This document shows positions 1 to 7,898 of a stretch of DNA of 64,000 bases, one piece after another. The notes beneath the pieces were generated by a model. That model saw only the letters and a list, made by a program, of their open reading frames with translations. It was not told the DNA's origin and did not search any database. This DNA is from Paenibacillus dokdonensis (GTDB lineage Bacteria > Bacillota > Bacilli > Paenibacillales > Paenibacillaceae), in the NCBI RefSeq assembly GCF_004916975.1, contig NZ_STGQ01000001.1, positions 2,777,939 to 2,841,938 on the forward strand, in the 5' to 3' direction. Position 1 is the stretch's first letter. Each line of letters starts with the position of its first letter. Both the position numbers and the translations under genes were made by a program.

Positions 1-138
1 ATTAAATGCCGGAATTCCCAGCTGCAGAAGTGAGCGACTAAGAATAACCTCGGCAAGCTCAATCTGACTGCCCTCCCTCAGCTCTTCCTCTACGAGTCTA
101 ACGCCCCCCTCCAGATCACCGTATTTTTCATCGTTCAC
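1..138 (-). CDS. Partial hypothetical protein, cut by the left window edge
   Basis: A 46-codon open frame runs from a GTG at 136-138 to the window edge without a stop. The GTG overlaps the TGA of the DUF1835 gene (GTGA overlap), the usual sign of translational coupling in an operon. The visible part is acidic and looks helical (for example VEEELREG and LAEVILSRSLLQL), with a coding-like composition. I do not recognise a family. It could be a small cytoplasmic partner of the DUF1835 protein. Confidence is limited because most of the gene lies outside the window. Confidence 0.45.
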   Translation of the reverse strand, partial: MNDEKYGDLEGGVRLVEEELREGSQIELAEVILSRSLLQLGIPAFN

Positions 139-1166
139 GGAATTTTTACACTGTACAAATACAGAGCATACGGTATGCCTTTAAAATCAAGCTGACCGCT
201 GCTGATCAAATACCACAATCGATATTCGATATATCGGTCACTTTCAAATATTTCCCGTTCAAATAATGTTGAAACCACAGCGCCCGCCCTTACATAACCG
301 TTCTTTACGAGCTCCTTATCATCCGATTGCTGCAATGAGCGGACCGTATGGAGAATTTCGGCGTCGAAAGCATCTTCTTCAAGACCAACGATCTCTCCAT
401 TCATCCACATACGAAGAGTGTCTGTTGTTATCGATAGCACCTCCCAGTCCTTAACCAATGCACCCTTCGTCTTTTCTTCGATCAGTTGAGCAGACTCAAA
501 TTGATTCATCATCTCTGTTAAGGCTTCCATGGGGACATGTCCAACATATTTCGGCTCAAGCGCTGGTTCAAACCTCTCCGCCACTTCTTTATACAGTTGC
601 GTAACATTCAGGATATGTATGTCGTTCGTTTTACCACGTAAAGCATACATGGTTAGCCTTGCAGACACTTGATCATGTGCGTTGTCGCCAACCCAGAGAT
701 AGATCCGGCAGTTCTCTGGAATGCTGCTCAGCTTACTCATAAAATGATCAACTCGGTTTTCCCTATCCATTAGGCTGCGATACATCTGGTCATTAAAGCG
801 TTCCATCATCCATCGCTCCCGCTTAAGTCGTCCCTGCTCTAGATGCAGCTGCAAGATCGGTCCGTAGGAATAAAAATCATCCAATTGAATGACTCGGCTC
901 TCCATCCTTTTTTCACATTTACTTAAAGCAACTTTTACTGAGCCCGCACCTGTAGAGCTAAAAACCACATGCACATTGATTTTACGGTCCAAACGATCCT
1001 GTTCTTCACGCTGTACATCATTTAAGATACTTAACAGCTCTTCAGCCAACTTTTCATTCCCATTTTCCTGTAAGCCTTGCCAGGCACGCTCGACCATCCT
1101 TATCAGCAGGTTTCTTCTGAGATTATCATTCATGGTCATTAACATGTCTTTTCCATTTTGCATCAT
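135..1166 (-). CDS. DUF1835 / DUF3658 domain protein
   Basis: A 343-residue protein of unknown function. After a helical N-terminus of about 60 residues comes the DUF1835 core, seen as HVVFSSTGAGSVKVAL near residue 66 followed by LDDFYSYGPI and the IYLWVGDNAHDQ stretch near 156. The C-terminal part (about 215-343) carries DUF3658-like sequence ending in GQLDFKGIPYALYLYSVKIP. Bacillota carry several paralogues of this family and no reaction is established for it. The start has AAGGAGGTAA immediately upstream on the minus strand. No signal peptide or membrane segment is visible. It probably heads a short operon with the partial gene at the window edge. Confidence 0.85.
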   Translation of the reverse strand: MMQNGKDMLMTMNDNLRRNLLIRMVERAWQGLQENGNEKLAEELLSILNDVQREEQDRLDRKINVHVVFSSTGAGSVKVALSKCEKRMESRVIQLDDFYSYGPILQLHLEQGRLKRERWMMERFNDQMYRSLMDRENRVDHFMSKLSSIPENCRIYLWVGDNAHDQVSARLTMYALRGKTNDIHILNVTQLYKEVAERFEPALEPKYVGHVPMEALTEMMNQFESAQLIEEKTKGALVKDWEVLSITTDTLRMWMNGEIVGLEEDAFDAEILHTVRSLQQSDDKELVKNGYVRAGAVVSTLFEREIFESDRYIEYRLWYLISSGQLDFKGIPYALYLYSVKIP

Positions 1167-1521
1167 TTACCTCCTTATAATTACAGATAATACCTGTTAT
1201 TCTATTAATAGTATAATATAATCATCACGTTAAACTCCATTTTAGAAATTGTAAAAAAAAACCTGCATGGATTTCTTCTTGCACATCGTCTAACTACATA
1301 GGATACCCAAACAAGCAGTGTTCCCCGACCTTAGTCCAGCATGTAAACCGGACCACGGTCCGTTTTGAAGATACACAATCCATCATACACTGATTATATG
1401 GGTTACGTTATCTTACATAAGACTGAACACTGAATATTTAACAGGATATATATCTCCCGTTAGAACATAAGCTGCCTTCATCAAGAAGGAGCATCCAATA
1501 TAAAAGATCGAAGGTGAACGT
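1167..1521. other. Intergenic region between two divergent genes
   Basis: This 355-base AT-rich stretch separates the DUF1835 gene (minus) from the glycosyltransferase (plus), so it must hold both promoters. I see no clean -35/-10 pair at normal spacing on either strand. The only notable dyad is CGGACC-AC-GGTCCG at 1349-1362, which could be a protein site but is too short to claim. No open frame with a ribosome binding site and no RNA gene is apparent. Confidence 0.5.
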
Positions 1522-2709
1522 ATGCGCAAGAAAAGAGTGTTGATCCTGTCTGAAGGTTTTGGAAGCGGGCATACTCAGGCCGGTTATGCGCTGGCTGCAG
1601 GCATGAAAAGAATGAATCCGAATATTCAGACCAAAGTAATCGAGCTGGGCTCCTTCTTGAATCCTACCGTGGCACCCTGGATTCTCTCTGCCTACCGTTT
1701 AACGATTCACACCAATCCCGGCCTTGTTGGGTTACTTTACCGCAAGCAGCACGACAAACCACTGAGCAAATTGACCACGATGGCACTGCATAGGCTTTTT
1801 TATCATCATACGGCTGAAATTATCGAGCACTTAAGACCTGATTTAATCGTGAGTACGCATCCGATTCCAACCAATATCATTTCCCGGCTAAAAGCAGCCG
1901 GACTTGATATCCCACTCTATACAGTAATTACAGACTATGATGCTCATGCGTCGTGGATTAACGCCGAGGTCGACCGTTTCCTTGTTTCAACGGACAGCGT
2001 GCGCCAACTGCTGCTTGATCGGGGCGTTTATCCGAGTAATGTTCAGGTTACAGGAATTCCGGTACATCCGGATTTCTGGTCAACTGAAGACAAGGCATCC
2101 GTCAGAAGAAAGCTGAACATTAAAAATATGCCTACGGTATTCATCATGGGCGGTGGTTGGGGGTTGGTCTCGAACAATCAGCTTACCGAGCAGTTGATCC
2201 AATGGAAGGAACATGTTCAGCTCGTTTTCTGTCTTGGCAGCAATCAGAAACTGCTCGACAAAATGAAAAACGATCCGAAATTCCAGCATGAGAACATTGT
2301 GCTTATGGGTCACACGCGTGAAATCAGCAAATGGATGGACGCGTCCGATCTGCTTGTTACTAAGCCGGGCGGAATGACATGCACCGAGGCATTGGCCAAG
2401 GGACTGCCCATGCTGTTCTGTGAATCCCTTCCGGGCCAGGAAGAGATGAACCGCGAATATTTTGTCACACGCGGCTATGGCGAGGCGCTCAAGAATGAGA
2501 ATGTGATTGAAGATTGGCTCTGCAAGCTTGCCTGCGGTGAGAAGATCGACATGCAGCGCGGATCACAACGAACTTCAATGCCTTTTGATTCGAATGGCAC
2601 AGATTCCTATAATCCCAGCCGCTGTGCCACTGAGCTTGTCAACATGCTGGATTATACGGCTCAGCAAGCTAACATGCTAACGACTCACGGAATCCCTGTG
2701 GGTATATAA
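1522..2709 (+). CDS. MGDG synthase / UgtP-like processive glycosyltransferase (GT28 family)
   Basis: A 395-residue GT-B fold glycosyltransferase. The N-terminal motif EGFGSGHTQAG (11-21) is the acceptor-side loop typical of monogalactosyldiacylglycerol synthases and UgtP. The C-terminal half has GGGWG (210-214) and KPGGMTCTEAL (281-291), the nucleotide-sugar binding and GT28 signature regions. Family members add glucose or galactose from a UDP-sugar to diacylglycerol at the inner face of the membrane, making glycolipids and the lipoteichoic acid anchor. A GAAGGTGA ribosome site precedes the ATG. The gene stands alone and ends in a strong terminator. The exact sugar and lipid acceptor cannot be read from the sequence. 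Confidence 0.85.
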   Translation: MRKKRVLILSEGFGSGHTQAGYALAAGMKRMNPNIQTKVIELGSFLNPTVAPWILSAYRLTIHTNPGLVGLLYRKQHDKPLSKLTTMALHRLFYHHTAEIIEHLRPDLIVSTHPIPTNIISRLKAAGLDIPLYTVITDYDAHASWINAEVDRFLVSTDSVRQLLLDRGVYPSNVQVTGIPVHPDFWSTEDKASVRRKLNIKNMPTVFIMGGGWGLVSNNQLTEQLIQWKEHVQLVFCLGSNQKLLDKMKNDPKFQHENIVLMGHTREISKWMDASDLLVTKPGGMTCTEALAKGLPMLFCESLPGQEEMNREYFVTRGYGEALKNENVIEDWLCKLACGEKIDMQRGSQRTSMPFDSNGTDSYNPSRCATELVNMLDYTAQQANMLTTHGIPVGI

Positions 2710-2713
2710 AAAA

Positions 2714-2734
2714 GGAGAGCCTTGAAGGCTCTCC
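2714..2734. terminator. Bidirectional intrinsic terminator
   Basis: GGAGAGCC-TTGAA-GGCTCTCC forms a perfect 8-bp stem with a 5-nt loop. It is followed by TTTTATTTT on the plus strand and by TTTTTTATA on the minus strand, so it can end both the glycosyltransferase and the convergent mnmH transcript. Confidence 0.85.
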
Positions 2735-2741
2735 TTTTATT

Positions 2742-3821
2742 TTACACGCCGGATTTTATGGTTCCCTCAGGTTCCATCTGGTTCGTCATTTCCTTAATAC
2801 GCTGTTCGACAAGTTCTACGGCTTCTTCAATCGTCTTGAATTGAATCGCAGGAATCTGATCGAACGCTTCTCCGTACGTCTGAGAAGTATGTGCATATCT
2901 CGGATCATAATAGGATTCAAGCAACAGCTCAACAGCACGGCCGAATTGTGAGGTCAGCAAGCTTGCCTCAATTTCTTGGGCAATGGGTGTATGAATCCGC
3001 GATTTGATCTGAAGAAAAGCCTTTAAGCTCAGTTCCTTATGTTCTTTCGGCCGGTAGTCGTTCAAAATGTTCGTCACCCGTAAGGCCGTAGGAGCTTCAA
3101 GCATAATATGTGTCCCCTGCTCTTTCTTATCAATCAGGAACTCGGGCAGTACCACTTTTCCAATACGCTTGCTCTCCGCTTCAATCAGAATGTAAGGCTC
3201 GTCACGGTAGCGGAGGATCTCCTCTAAAAGGAGCGAATCAAAGGTCTTCTGATTATTGCTCTTCAGTCCAATCTCACCGAAAATAGAACCTCTGTGACCC
3301 GCCAATCCTTCCAAATCGACAACCGGATATCCTTTCCCTTTCAGCACTTTGAGAATTTCGGTTTTTCCGGTTCCCGTATTGCCATGAAGCACAAAGACCT
3401 TCGGGGCAAAATCCATCATACCCAGCGTCTCAACGACCCATTTCCGGAATGAGCGATAGCCTCCATCGAGCCGGTAGACATGAATACCCATGAGTGAAAG
3501 TACCGTTGCCGTCGTTCTGCTTCGCATACCACCACGCCAGCAAAAAACAGTTTTATTTCCTTTGATTTCCGCAAAACGTTTTACAAATGCGGGCAGCTTG
3601 GCAGACATGATCTCCAGGCCCCGCTCTTTAGCTTCCTGTGTGCTGACTTGTTTATAAAGCGTGCCGATTTCGGCCCGTTCTTCATCTGTGAAAAAAGGTA
3701 TATTAATGCTGCCCGGTATCGTGGAATCCGCAAATTCAGATGGCGACCTGACATCAATGATAGTCATTTCATTTTTAGCTCGAAGTTCATTTAGCTTCTC
3801 TATCGATATGTCTTGAAACAT
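2742..3821 (-). CDS. mnmH: tRNA 2-selenouridine synthase
   Basis: A 359-residue two-domain enzyme (MnmH/SelU/YbbB) that replaces the sulfur of 2-thiouridine at the tRNA wobble position with selenium, by way of a geranylated intermediate, using selenophosphate. The N-terminal rhodanese domain (about 1-130) carries the catalytic Cys94 in CWRGGMRSR, equivalent to Cys97 of the E. coli enzyme. The C-terminal P-loop domain has the Walker A sequence GNTGTGKT (147-154). The gene lies 10 bases downstream of selD, which supplies the selenophosphate, so the two form one operon. No selA or selB is in the window. Confidence 0.95.
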   Translation of the reverse strand: MFQDISIEKLNELRAKNEMTIIDVRSPSEFADSTIPGSINIPFFTDEERAEIGTLYKQVSTQEAKERGLEIMSAKLPAFVKRFAEIKGNKTVFCWRGGMRSRTTATVLSLMGIHVYRLDGGYRSFRKWVVETLGMMDFAPKVFVLHGNTGTGKTEILKVLKGKGYPVVDLEGLAGHRGSIFGEIGLKSNNQKTFDSLLLEEILRYRDEPYILIEAESKRIGKVVLPEFLIDKKEQGTHIMLEAPTALRVTNILNDYRPKEHKELSLKAFLQIKSRIHTPIAQEIEASLLTSQFGRAVELLLESYYDPRYAHTSQTYGEAFDQIPAIQFKTIEEAVELVEQRIKEMTNQMEPEGTIKSGV

Positions 3822-3831
3822 AAGGCACTCC

Positions 3832-4881
3832 CTATTCGATCACAATTTGTCCGATACCACTGGATGTAACTTCACCGATAATTTTGGCTTCCACACCCGC
3901 GCTCACCATCTCCTGATGCAATGCGTCCGCCTCTTCTGCGCTTACCGAGATCAGCAGTCCACCTGAAGTGACGGCATCACACAGAATCCAGCGGTCGATC
4001 TGATCCATTTGCTCAGGGAAAAGAACACTATCCTCAACATGGTTATAATTGTTTTTGGATCCGCCGGGTACCAGACCCTGTTCAGCCAACTCACGCACAC
4101 GTGGAAGTACCGGTACATCATCCTTGCGAATACGGATTTCCACTCCGCTGCCCTTAGCCATTTCCAACGAATGCCCCATCAACCCGAATCCGGTCACGTC
4201 TGTGCAGGCATGAACATCATACTTTTCCATGACTTCAGCAGCTTGTTTGTTCAGCGTCGACATCACCTGGGTTACTCGTGCAATTTCTTCAGCTGAAAGC
4301 TTATCATTTTTAATGGAAGTCGTCATGATGCCTACGCCAATCGGCTTGGTCAGGATGATCTTATCGCCTACCTTGGCTCCGGCGTTGCTGCGTACTCTAT
4401 CAGGATGGACAAGACCTGTGACCGCTAAACCGAATTTAGGCTCTTTATCGTCAATAGAGTGGCCACCTACCAAGGTCGCTCCAGCTTCCTTCACTTTATC
4501 TCCTGCTCCCCGTAAAATCTCGGACAAAATACGTTTATCCAGGGTGGAAATCGGGAATGCCACGATATTTAATACCGTTAAAGGCTTGGCGCCCATTGCA
4601 TAAATATCACTGATCGCATTCGCTGCAGCAATTTGTCCAAAAGAATACGGATCGTCAACAATGGGGGTGAAAAAATCGAGTGTTTGCACCAGGGCCAGCT
4701 CATCGTTTAGCTTGTACACGCCTGCGTCATCACTCGTATCCAGACCAACCAACAGGTTAGGATTCGGCTCTGCCGGCGGAAGATTGCGAAGTACCTGGTT
4801 CAAATCGGCAGGACCGATCTTGCAGCCACAGCCTCCTTTGCTTGATAGAGAGGTTAATTTAATATTGAATTCAGAATCCAT
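3832..4881 (-). CDS. selD: Selenide, water dikinase (selenophosphate synthetase)
   Basis: A 349-residue SelD that makes selenophosphate from selenide and ATP. The N-terminal catalytic motif is KGGCGCKIG, with Cys18 and Lys21 matching Cys17 and Lys20 of E. coli SelD, so this is a cysteine form and not a selenocysteine form. Further family motifs are GLDTSDDAGVY, NAISDIYAMG, VGGHSIDD and TDVTGFGLMGH. An open frame extends to an ATG at 4902, but that codon has no ribosome site. The ATG at 4881 gives the family length and has AAAGG upstream, though at rather long spacing. The gene is paired with mnmH, so its product probably feeds tRNA selenation. Confidence 0.94.
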   Translation of the reverse strand: MDSEFNIKLTSLSSKGGCGCKIGPADLNQVLRNLPPAEPNPNLLVGLDTSDDAGVYKLNDELALVQTLDFFTPIVDDPYSFGQIAAANAISDIYAMGAKPLTVLNIVAFPISTLDKRILSEILRGAGDKVKEAGATLVGGHSIDDKEPKFGLAVTGLVHPDRVRSNAGAKVGDKIILTKPIGVGIMTTSIKNDKLSAEEIARVTQVMSTLNKQAAEVMEKYDVHACTDVTGFGLMGHSLEMAKGSGVEIRIRKDDVPVLPRVRELAEQGLVPGGSKNNYNHVEDSVLFPEQMDQIDRWILCDAVTSGGLLISVSAEEADALHQEMVSAGVEAKIIGEVTSSGIGQIVIE

Positions 4882-4998
4882 TAATTCTGCACGACCTTTC
4901 ATGGATATATTTTAAAGTTATAATATTAGGTAGTTCTTTCTACTGCATAAATCGTACACATCCACCGGTAAAAAGGCAAATCAGATCGGGTACGTAAT

Positions 4999-5065
4999 GC
5001 TCTTCATCACAGCAAAGAGCAGGATATCGAGCTTCCCGCATTAATTGCGCGGCCGTCTATCCTGC
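4999..5065 (-). promoter_or_regulatory. Structured leader upstream of selD
   Basis: Two adjoining inverted repeats lie in the roughly 225-base gap before selD. One is GCAGGATA/TATCCTGC (8 bp, 5019-5065), with an inner dyad CGCA-TTAAT-TGCG in its loop. The other is GCTCTT/AAGAGC (4999-5020), which shares the GC of the first arm. A TATAAT-like -10 sequence lies upstream on the minus strand (5089-5094), with no good -35. Neither hairpin has a T-run, so they do not look like a plain terminator. A regulatory role is an inference. Confidence 0.4.
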
Positions 5066-5108
5066 GTAACATTGCAATCCTATGATCAATTATACCTTGA
5101 TTTCGGCA

Positions 5109-6113
5109 TTATTTGGACACTGGAATCGAACTGCCAAAATATTGCTCCAATGTAGTCGAGCGGCTTGCAACTGTCTGGGCAATCTTGGTCCCGATATAAC
5201 GCAGATGCCAAGGCTCATATTTGTAGCCTGTGATCGAATCCTTACCTTCCGGATAGCGGACGATGAAGCCATATTCATGTGCATGCTTGGCCAGCCATTT
5301 GGCTTCCTTGGTTCCTGCGAAGCAGCTTTCCGCAGCACATTTGCCGGTGCTCCCCGACACGTCAATGGTCAGACCCGTCTGATGCTCGCTGTGACCCGGA
5401 CGGGCACTGTACGTGTCTGCAGCTTTCACTCCGTCACGCTTAACATAGTTATTATACAACGTGGTTTGACGTGACTCTGAACGGTAGGCGGACACACCTG
5501 CCAGGCTTACACCGTCTTTTTTAGCGCCTGCGAACAGCTTTTCAAGTGCAGTCGCAGCTTCCTTGCGCATTTTGCGTTTGTCGACCTTTTCCGAGAAAGT
5601 GAAGGGTACATTCGGGTATACCAGGTCTGGCGGCACATAACCTGCAGGAAGGCGGTAGGTTTTGTTCACCAATACATTCATACTTTCCGGATTCGATACG
5701 ACATGCTCTACGTTATATGTGTTGACAAATTCCGTTTTCCCGCCCGTTTTGCCGGAACCTTTCACAGAAGCATCCGAATCCGATTTGGAACCCGCTGATG
5801 GTTTGGAATCCGTATTTTTAGAATTTACATTTTTCGCCGTTTGCGTTTGACCGGTTGACTTGCCAGCTTCATTGGACTTTGGCTGATTACTGCTAGTCTT
5901 GCTGTCCTGAGTCTTCGTTGTGCTTTCACTCACGGTTCCTTTAACTGCAGTAGTAACGGATGCTTCCGTCTGGCCACTCTTCTGAGGCGAAAGCGCGGGT
6001 GTTTTCTCCACAACCTCTCCATCAGCTGCAGGTGTCCAGTGTTTGTCCCATGCGAGGAAACCTCCTGCTACAATTAGAACGGCCACTATAAAAGTGACCA
6101 CATATTTACGCAT
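5109..6113 (-). CDS. Secreted or membrane-anchored D-alanyl-D-alanine carboxypeptidase, M15B/VanY type
   Basis: A 334-residue protein with an N-terminal signal-anchor (about residues 4-22), a long low-complexity Ser/Thr/Lys/Gln/Gly linker (about 25-130) and a C-terminal peptidase M15B domain. Zinc-site motifs are visible: SAYRS, PGHSEHQTGLTIDVS (the HxxxxxxD ligands) and YEPWHLRYIG (catalytic Glu and the last His ligand). The family trims the terminal D-Ala of peptidoglycan stem peptides outside the membrane. The long flexible linker suggests that the enzyme domain is tethered out into the wall. No van regulatory genes are nearby, so wall maintenance is more likely than glycopeptide resistance. 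Confidence 0.9.
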   Translation of the reverse strand: MRKYVVTFIVAVLIVAGGFLAWDKHWTPAADGEVVEKTPALSPQKSGQTEASVTTAVKGTVSESTTKTQDSKTSSNQPKSNEAGKSTGQTQTAKNVNSKNTDSKPSAGSKSDSDASVKGSGKTGGKTEFVNTYNVEHVVSNPESMNVLVNKTYRLPAGYVPPDLVYPNVPFTFSEKVDKRKMRKEAATALEKLFAGAKKDGVSLAGVSAYRSESRQTTLYNNYVKRDGVKAADTYSARPGHSEHQTGLTIDVSGSTGKCAAESCFAGTKEAKWLAKHAHEYGFIVRYPEGKDSITGYKYEPWHLRYIGTKIAQTVASRSTTLEQYFGSSIPVSK

Positions 6114-6227
6114 ATGCGTTCACCTCTCTCTCCCATGTTGACTCCATAAGTAAACATTGAATTACATATCTTCGACACGATGAATCTACAAATCTATGAA
6201 ACTTCTATTTCATTATACGACAAAAAA

Positions 6228-6255
6228 AGACCCGATCAAATCATTGATCAGGTCT
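6228..6255 (-). terminator. Intrinsic terminator downstream of the FMN reductase gene
   Basis: On the minus strand AGACC, a mismatch, then GATCA pairs across a short loop with TGATC and GGTCT, and is followed by TTTTTTTG. It sits between the FMN reductase stop and the carboxypeptidase gene. Confidence 0.75.
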
Positions 6256-6286
6256 TTTACAGAAGAACTGCGATATGTAGCCTCGG

Positions 6287-6829
6287 TTAATCGGCCGTTT
6301 TCAGACGTTTCTGCATAAATACGAGCTCTGACGCAAGTCTCTGGATTCTTTCCAGCACATCAGGGTCATTAATTTCCTTAAATTCATTATAATGATCATC
6401 ATGCACATACACATAGCCCGGTGCCACGTAAGATCGGAAGAAACCCGCAATCGGCTTCAGCTGATTTTCAATGACAAGATAGTGCTGATATGTCCCCCCG
6501 GTAGCTACGAATCCGAGCACCTTTTGCTGTAATGCCGATGTCGGAATCAGGTCAAACAAATTCTTCAACACACCTGACATCGAGGCTTGATAAATAGGTG
6601 TTCCGATCAGACAAAAGTCACTGGAAATGACACTGTCGATCACTTTCTTGGTATCACCGGTATAAGCAGACGGATCACGTCCGTCACAAAACTGGACATC
6701 ATATTCCTTCATATCCAGCAGCTCCGTTTCGATCTCCGGATCAATTTTCTTTACTTCTTCCAGTACTTTTTGTACGACGATGGCTGTTTTGCTCCCAATA
6801 ATCGCACCCGATATACCAACCAGCTTCAT
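6287..6829 (-). CDS. NAD(P)H-dependent FMN reductase, flavodoxin fold
   Basis: A 180-residue member of the NADPH-dependent FMN reductase family (SsuE/Azr/YhdA type). The N-terminal VGISGAIIGSKT is the FMN phosphate-binding loop, and GTPIYQASMSGVLKNLFD (about 97-115) is the characteristic flavin/dimer segment. Such proteins reduce free or bound FMN, quinones or azo compounds with NAD(P)H in the cytoplasm. The physiological substrate cannot be told from sequence. AAAAGGAG lies at proper spacing before the ATG. It stands alone between two terminators. Confidence 0.85.
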   Translation of the reverse strand: MKLVGISGAIIGSKTAIVVQKVLEEVKKIDPEIETELLDMKEYDVQFCDGRDPSAYTGDTKKVIDSVISSDFCLIGTPIYQASMSGVLKNLFDLIPTSALQQKVLGFVATGGTYQHYLVIENQLKPIAGFFRSYVAPGYVYVHDDHYNEFKEINDPDVLERIQRLASELVFMQKRLKTAD

Positions 6830-6985
6830 GAAGGCAGTCTCCTTTTCTGATGTGATTCGCTTGATTTTGCCGGTAAATGGGAGATTCCTTCAGCGGTTGT
6901 CTGCCATTTCAGTCAGGATGCCAAGGTTGCATCTGTTTTCCCTTTTCCGTCAAATTGAAGCTTAAGTATTTCAATAAAAATAGCC

Positions 6986-7005
6986 GGCTGACTTACATGT
7001 CAGCC
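6986..7005 (-). terminator. Terminator overlapping the globin stop codon
   Basis: GGCTGAC-ATGTAA-GTCAGCC is a perfect 7-bp stem that includes the last codons of the globin gene. On the minus strand it is followed by GGCTATTTTTATTG. Confidence 0.6.
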
Positions 7006-7442
7006 TCTTGTTCATCTGTATTCACAAAAAAGTAAGCGGTCATCGCTAACCGTTCCATCATCTGTTCACGCAGCATTTTATCCTCGACGACTTCGTCCAT
7101 CGCCTGCTGCATACAGCTTAGCCAAGCCGTTGCTCGGTCAGGTGTGATCGGAAACCCAATATGTCTTGCTCTCATACGCGGATGACCTTCTTTCATCGTG
7201 TATAGCTGAGGCCCTCCAAAGTATTGTGTCAGGAACATCTCCTGCTTTTCCATGACCGGATTAATGTCCTCCGGAAACAAGGGAGCCAGAAGTGGATGAG
7301 CGACAACTCTCGGATAAAAAGCTTCCACAATGGCGTGGATGGTTGGAGCACCGCCCACCTGCTCGTAATAGGATATTGGACGTTCGGAGTTTGTACGTCG
7401 CCCTTGGGATGCTTCGGCATTTGGATTATGTTCTGGACTCAA
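6993..7442 (-). CDS. Group II truncated hemoglobin (TrHbO / YjbI-like)
   Basis: The longest reading from ATG 7478 is 161 residues. In that numbering the globin core begins near SYYEQVGGAPTI (36-47). Tyr55 (B10, in AFYPRV), His106 (proximal F8, in RMRARHIGFP) and Trp119 (G8, in TAWLSC) are the group II hallmarks, so heme binding is expected. Proposed roles of this family are oxygen or NO handling and protection from peroxide. The start is uncertain. The ATGs at 7478 and 7466 lack a ribosome site, whereas a TTG at 7440-7442 has GGGAGG 12 bases upstream and gives 149 residues, the version reported here. About 25 poorly conserved residues precede the fold. Confidence 0.88.
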   Translation of the reverse strand: MSPEHNPNAEASQGRRTNSERPISYYEQVGGAPTIHAIVEAFYPRVVAHPLLAPLFPEDINPVMEKQEMFLTQYFGGPQLYTMKEGHPRMRARHIGFPITPDRATAWLSCMQQAMDEVVEDKMLREQMMERLAMTAYFFVNTDEQEADM

Positions 7443-7537
7443 TGAGAAAATGAGCCTCCCTTCCATATTAGACAGCATATTTTATACAGATTGAACGCAG
7501 TCCGTATTTGTCTTCGCTCATTCTAAATTATATAAAA

Positions 7538-7596
7538 TGAACTAAAGTATGCTCCACGCTTCTGTATTTGAAATGGTCTGCCTTTTCTTTAGTTCA
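7538..7596 (-). promoter_or_regulatory. 10-bp inverted repeat in the globin upstream region
   Basis: TGAACTAAAG at 7538-7547 and its exact reverse complement CTTTAGTTCA at 7587-7596 are separated by 39 bases. The proximal arm lies next to a TATATAAT-like -10 element on the minus strand. This arrangement fits two half-sites for a dimeric regulator, or looping. The regulator is unknown. Confidence 0.35.
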
Positions 7597-7697
7597 ATTT
7601 CATTTAGTAAACATAAATGTATATTAATTATTATAATCCCAGAATCGCTTTGTCAAGAGTTCTGCACGAATATTGTTTAACTTTTTATACATATATG

Positions 7698-7726
7698 TTG
7701 ACTATATGCGAAGCGTGTTCTACAAT
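7698..7726 (+). promoter_or_regulatory. Sigma-A type promoter for the salA-fdx region
   Basis: TTGACT (7698-7703), a 17-base spacer and TACAAT (7721-7726) make a near-consensus vegetative promoter. Transcription would begin near 7733, about 165 bases before the TTG start of the Mrp-family gene. Confidence 0.75.
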
Positions 7727-7898
7727 TACCGTGTCATAATTTGTACAGATGTAGCGGAGATGACATCTCTAATTGCCTTTATTAGCTTGGCTTCCGCGTC
7801 ATAAACGTGGTAAAGTCATTTTATTGCTGTGATGGTTGTACACTAAATTATGGCCATACTGTGTTAACAGATAGATAGAGAATTGAAGGTGAAAAGAA

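Larger units (their letters stand above)
7443..7898. other. Divergent intergenic region, globin / salA-like
   Basis: About 450 AT-rich bases between oppositely transcribed genes. It contains a 10-bp inverted repeat (7538-7596) in the globin promoter region and a good sigma-A promoter at 7698-7726 reading toward the Mrp gene. That promoter leaves a leader of roughly 165 bases. The leader includes GAGAT-GAC-ATCTC (about 7756-7770) and a longer-range GCGGA/TCCGC pairing. I see no riboswitch that I can name and no small open frame with a ribosome site. Confidence 0.5.

Noticed and set aside
1349..1362. Dyad CGGACC-AC-GGTCCG followed by TTTT, considered as a terminator
   Set aside because: The 2-base loop cannot form a stable hairpin and no transcript ends there. 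At most it is a protein-binding site.
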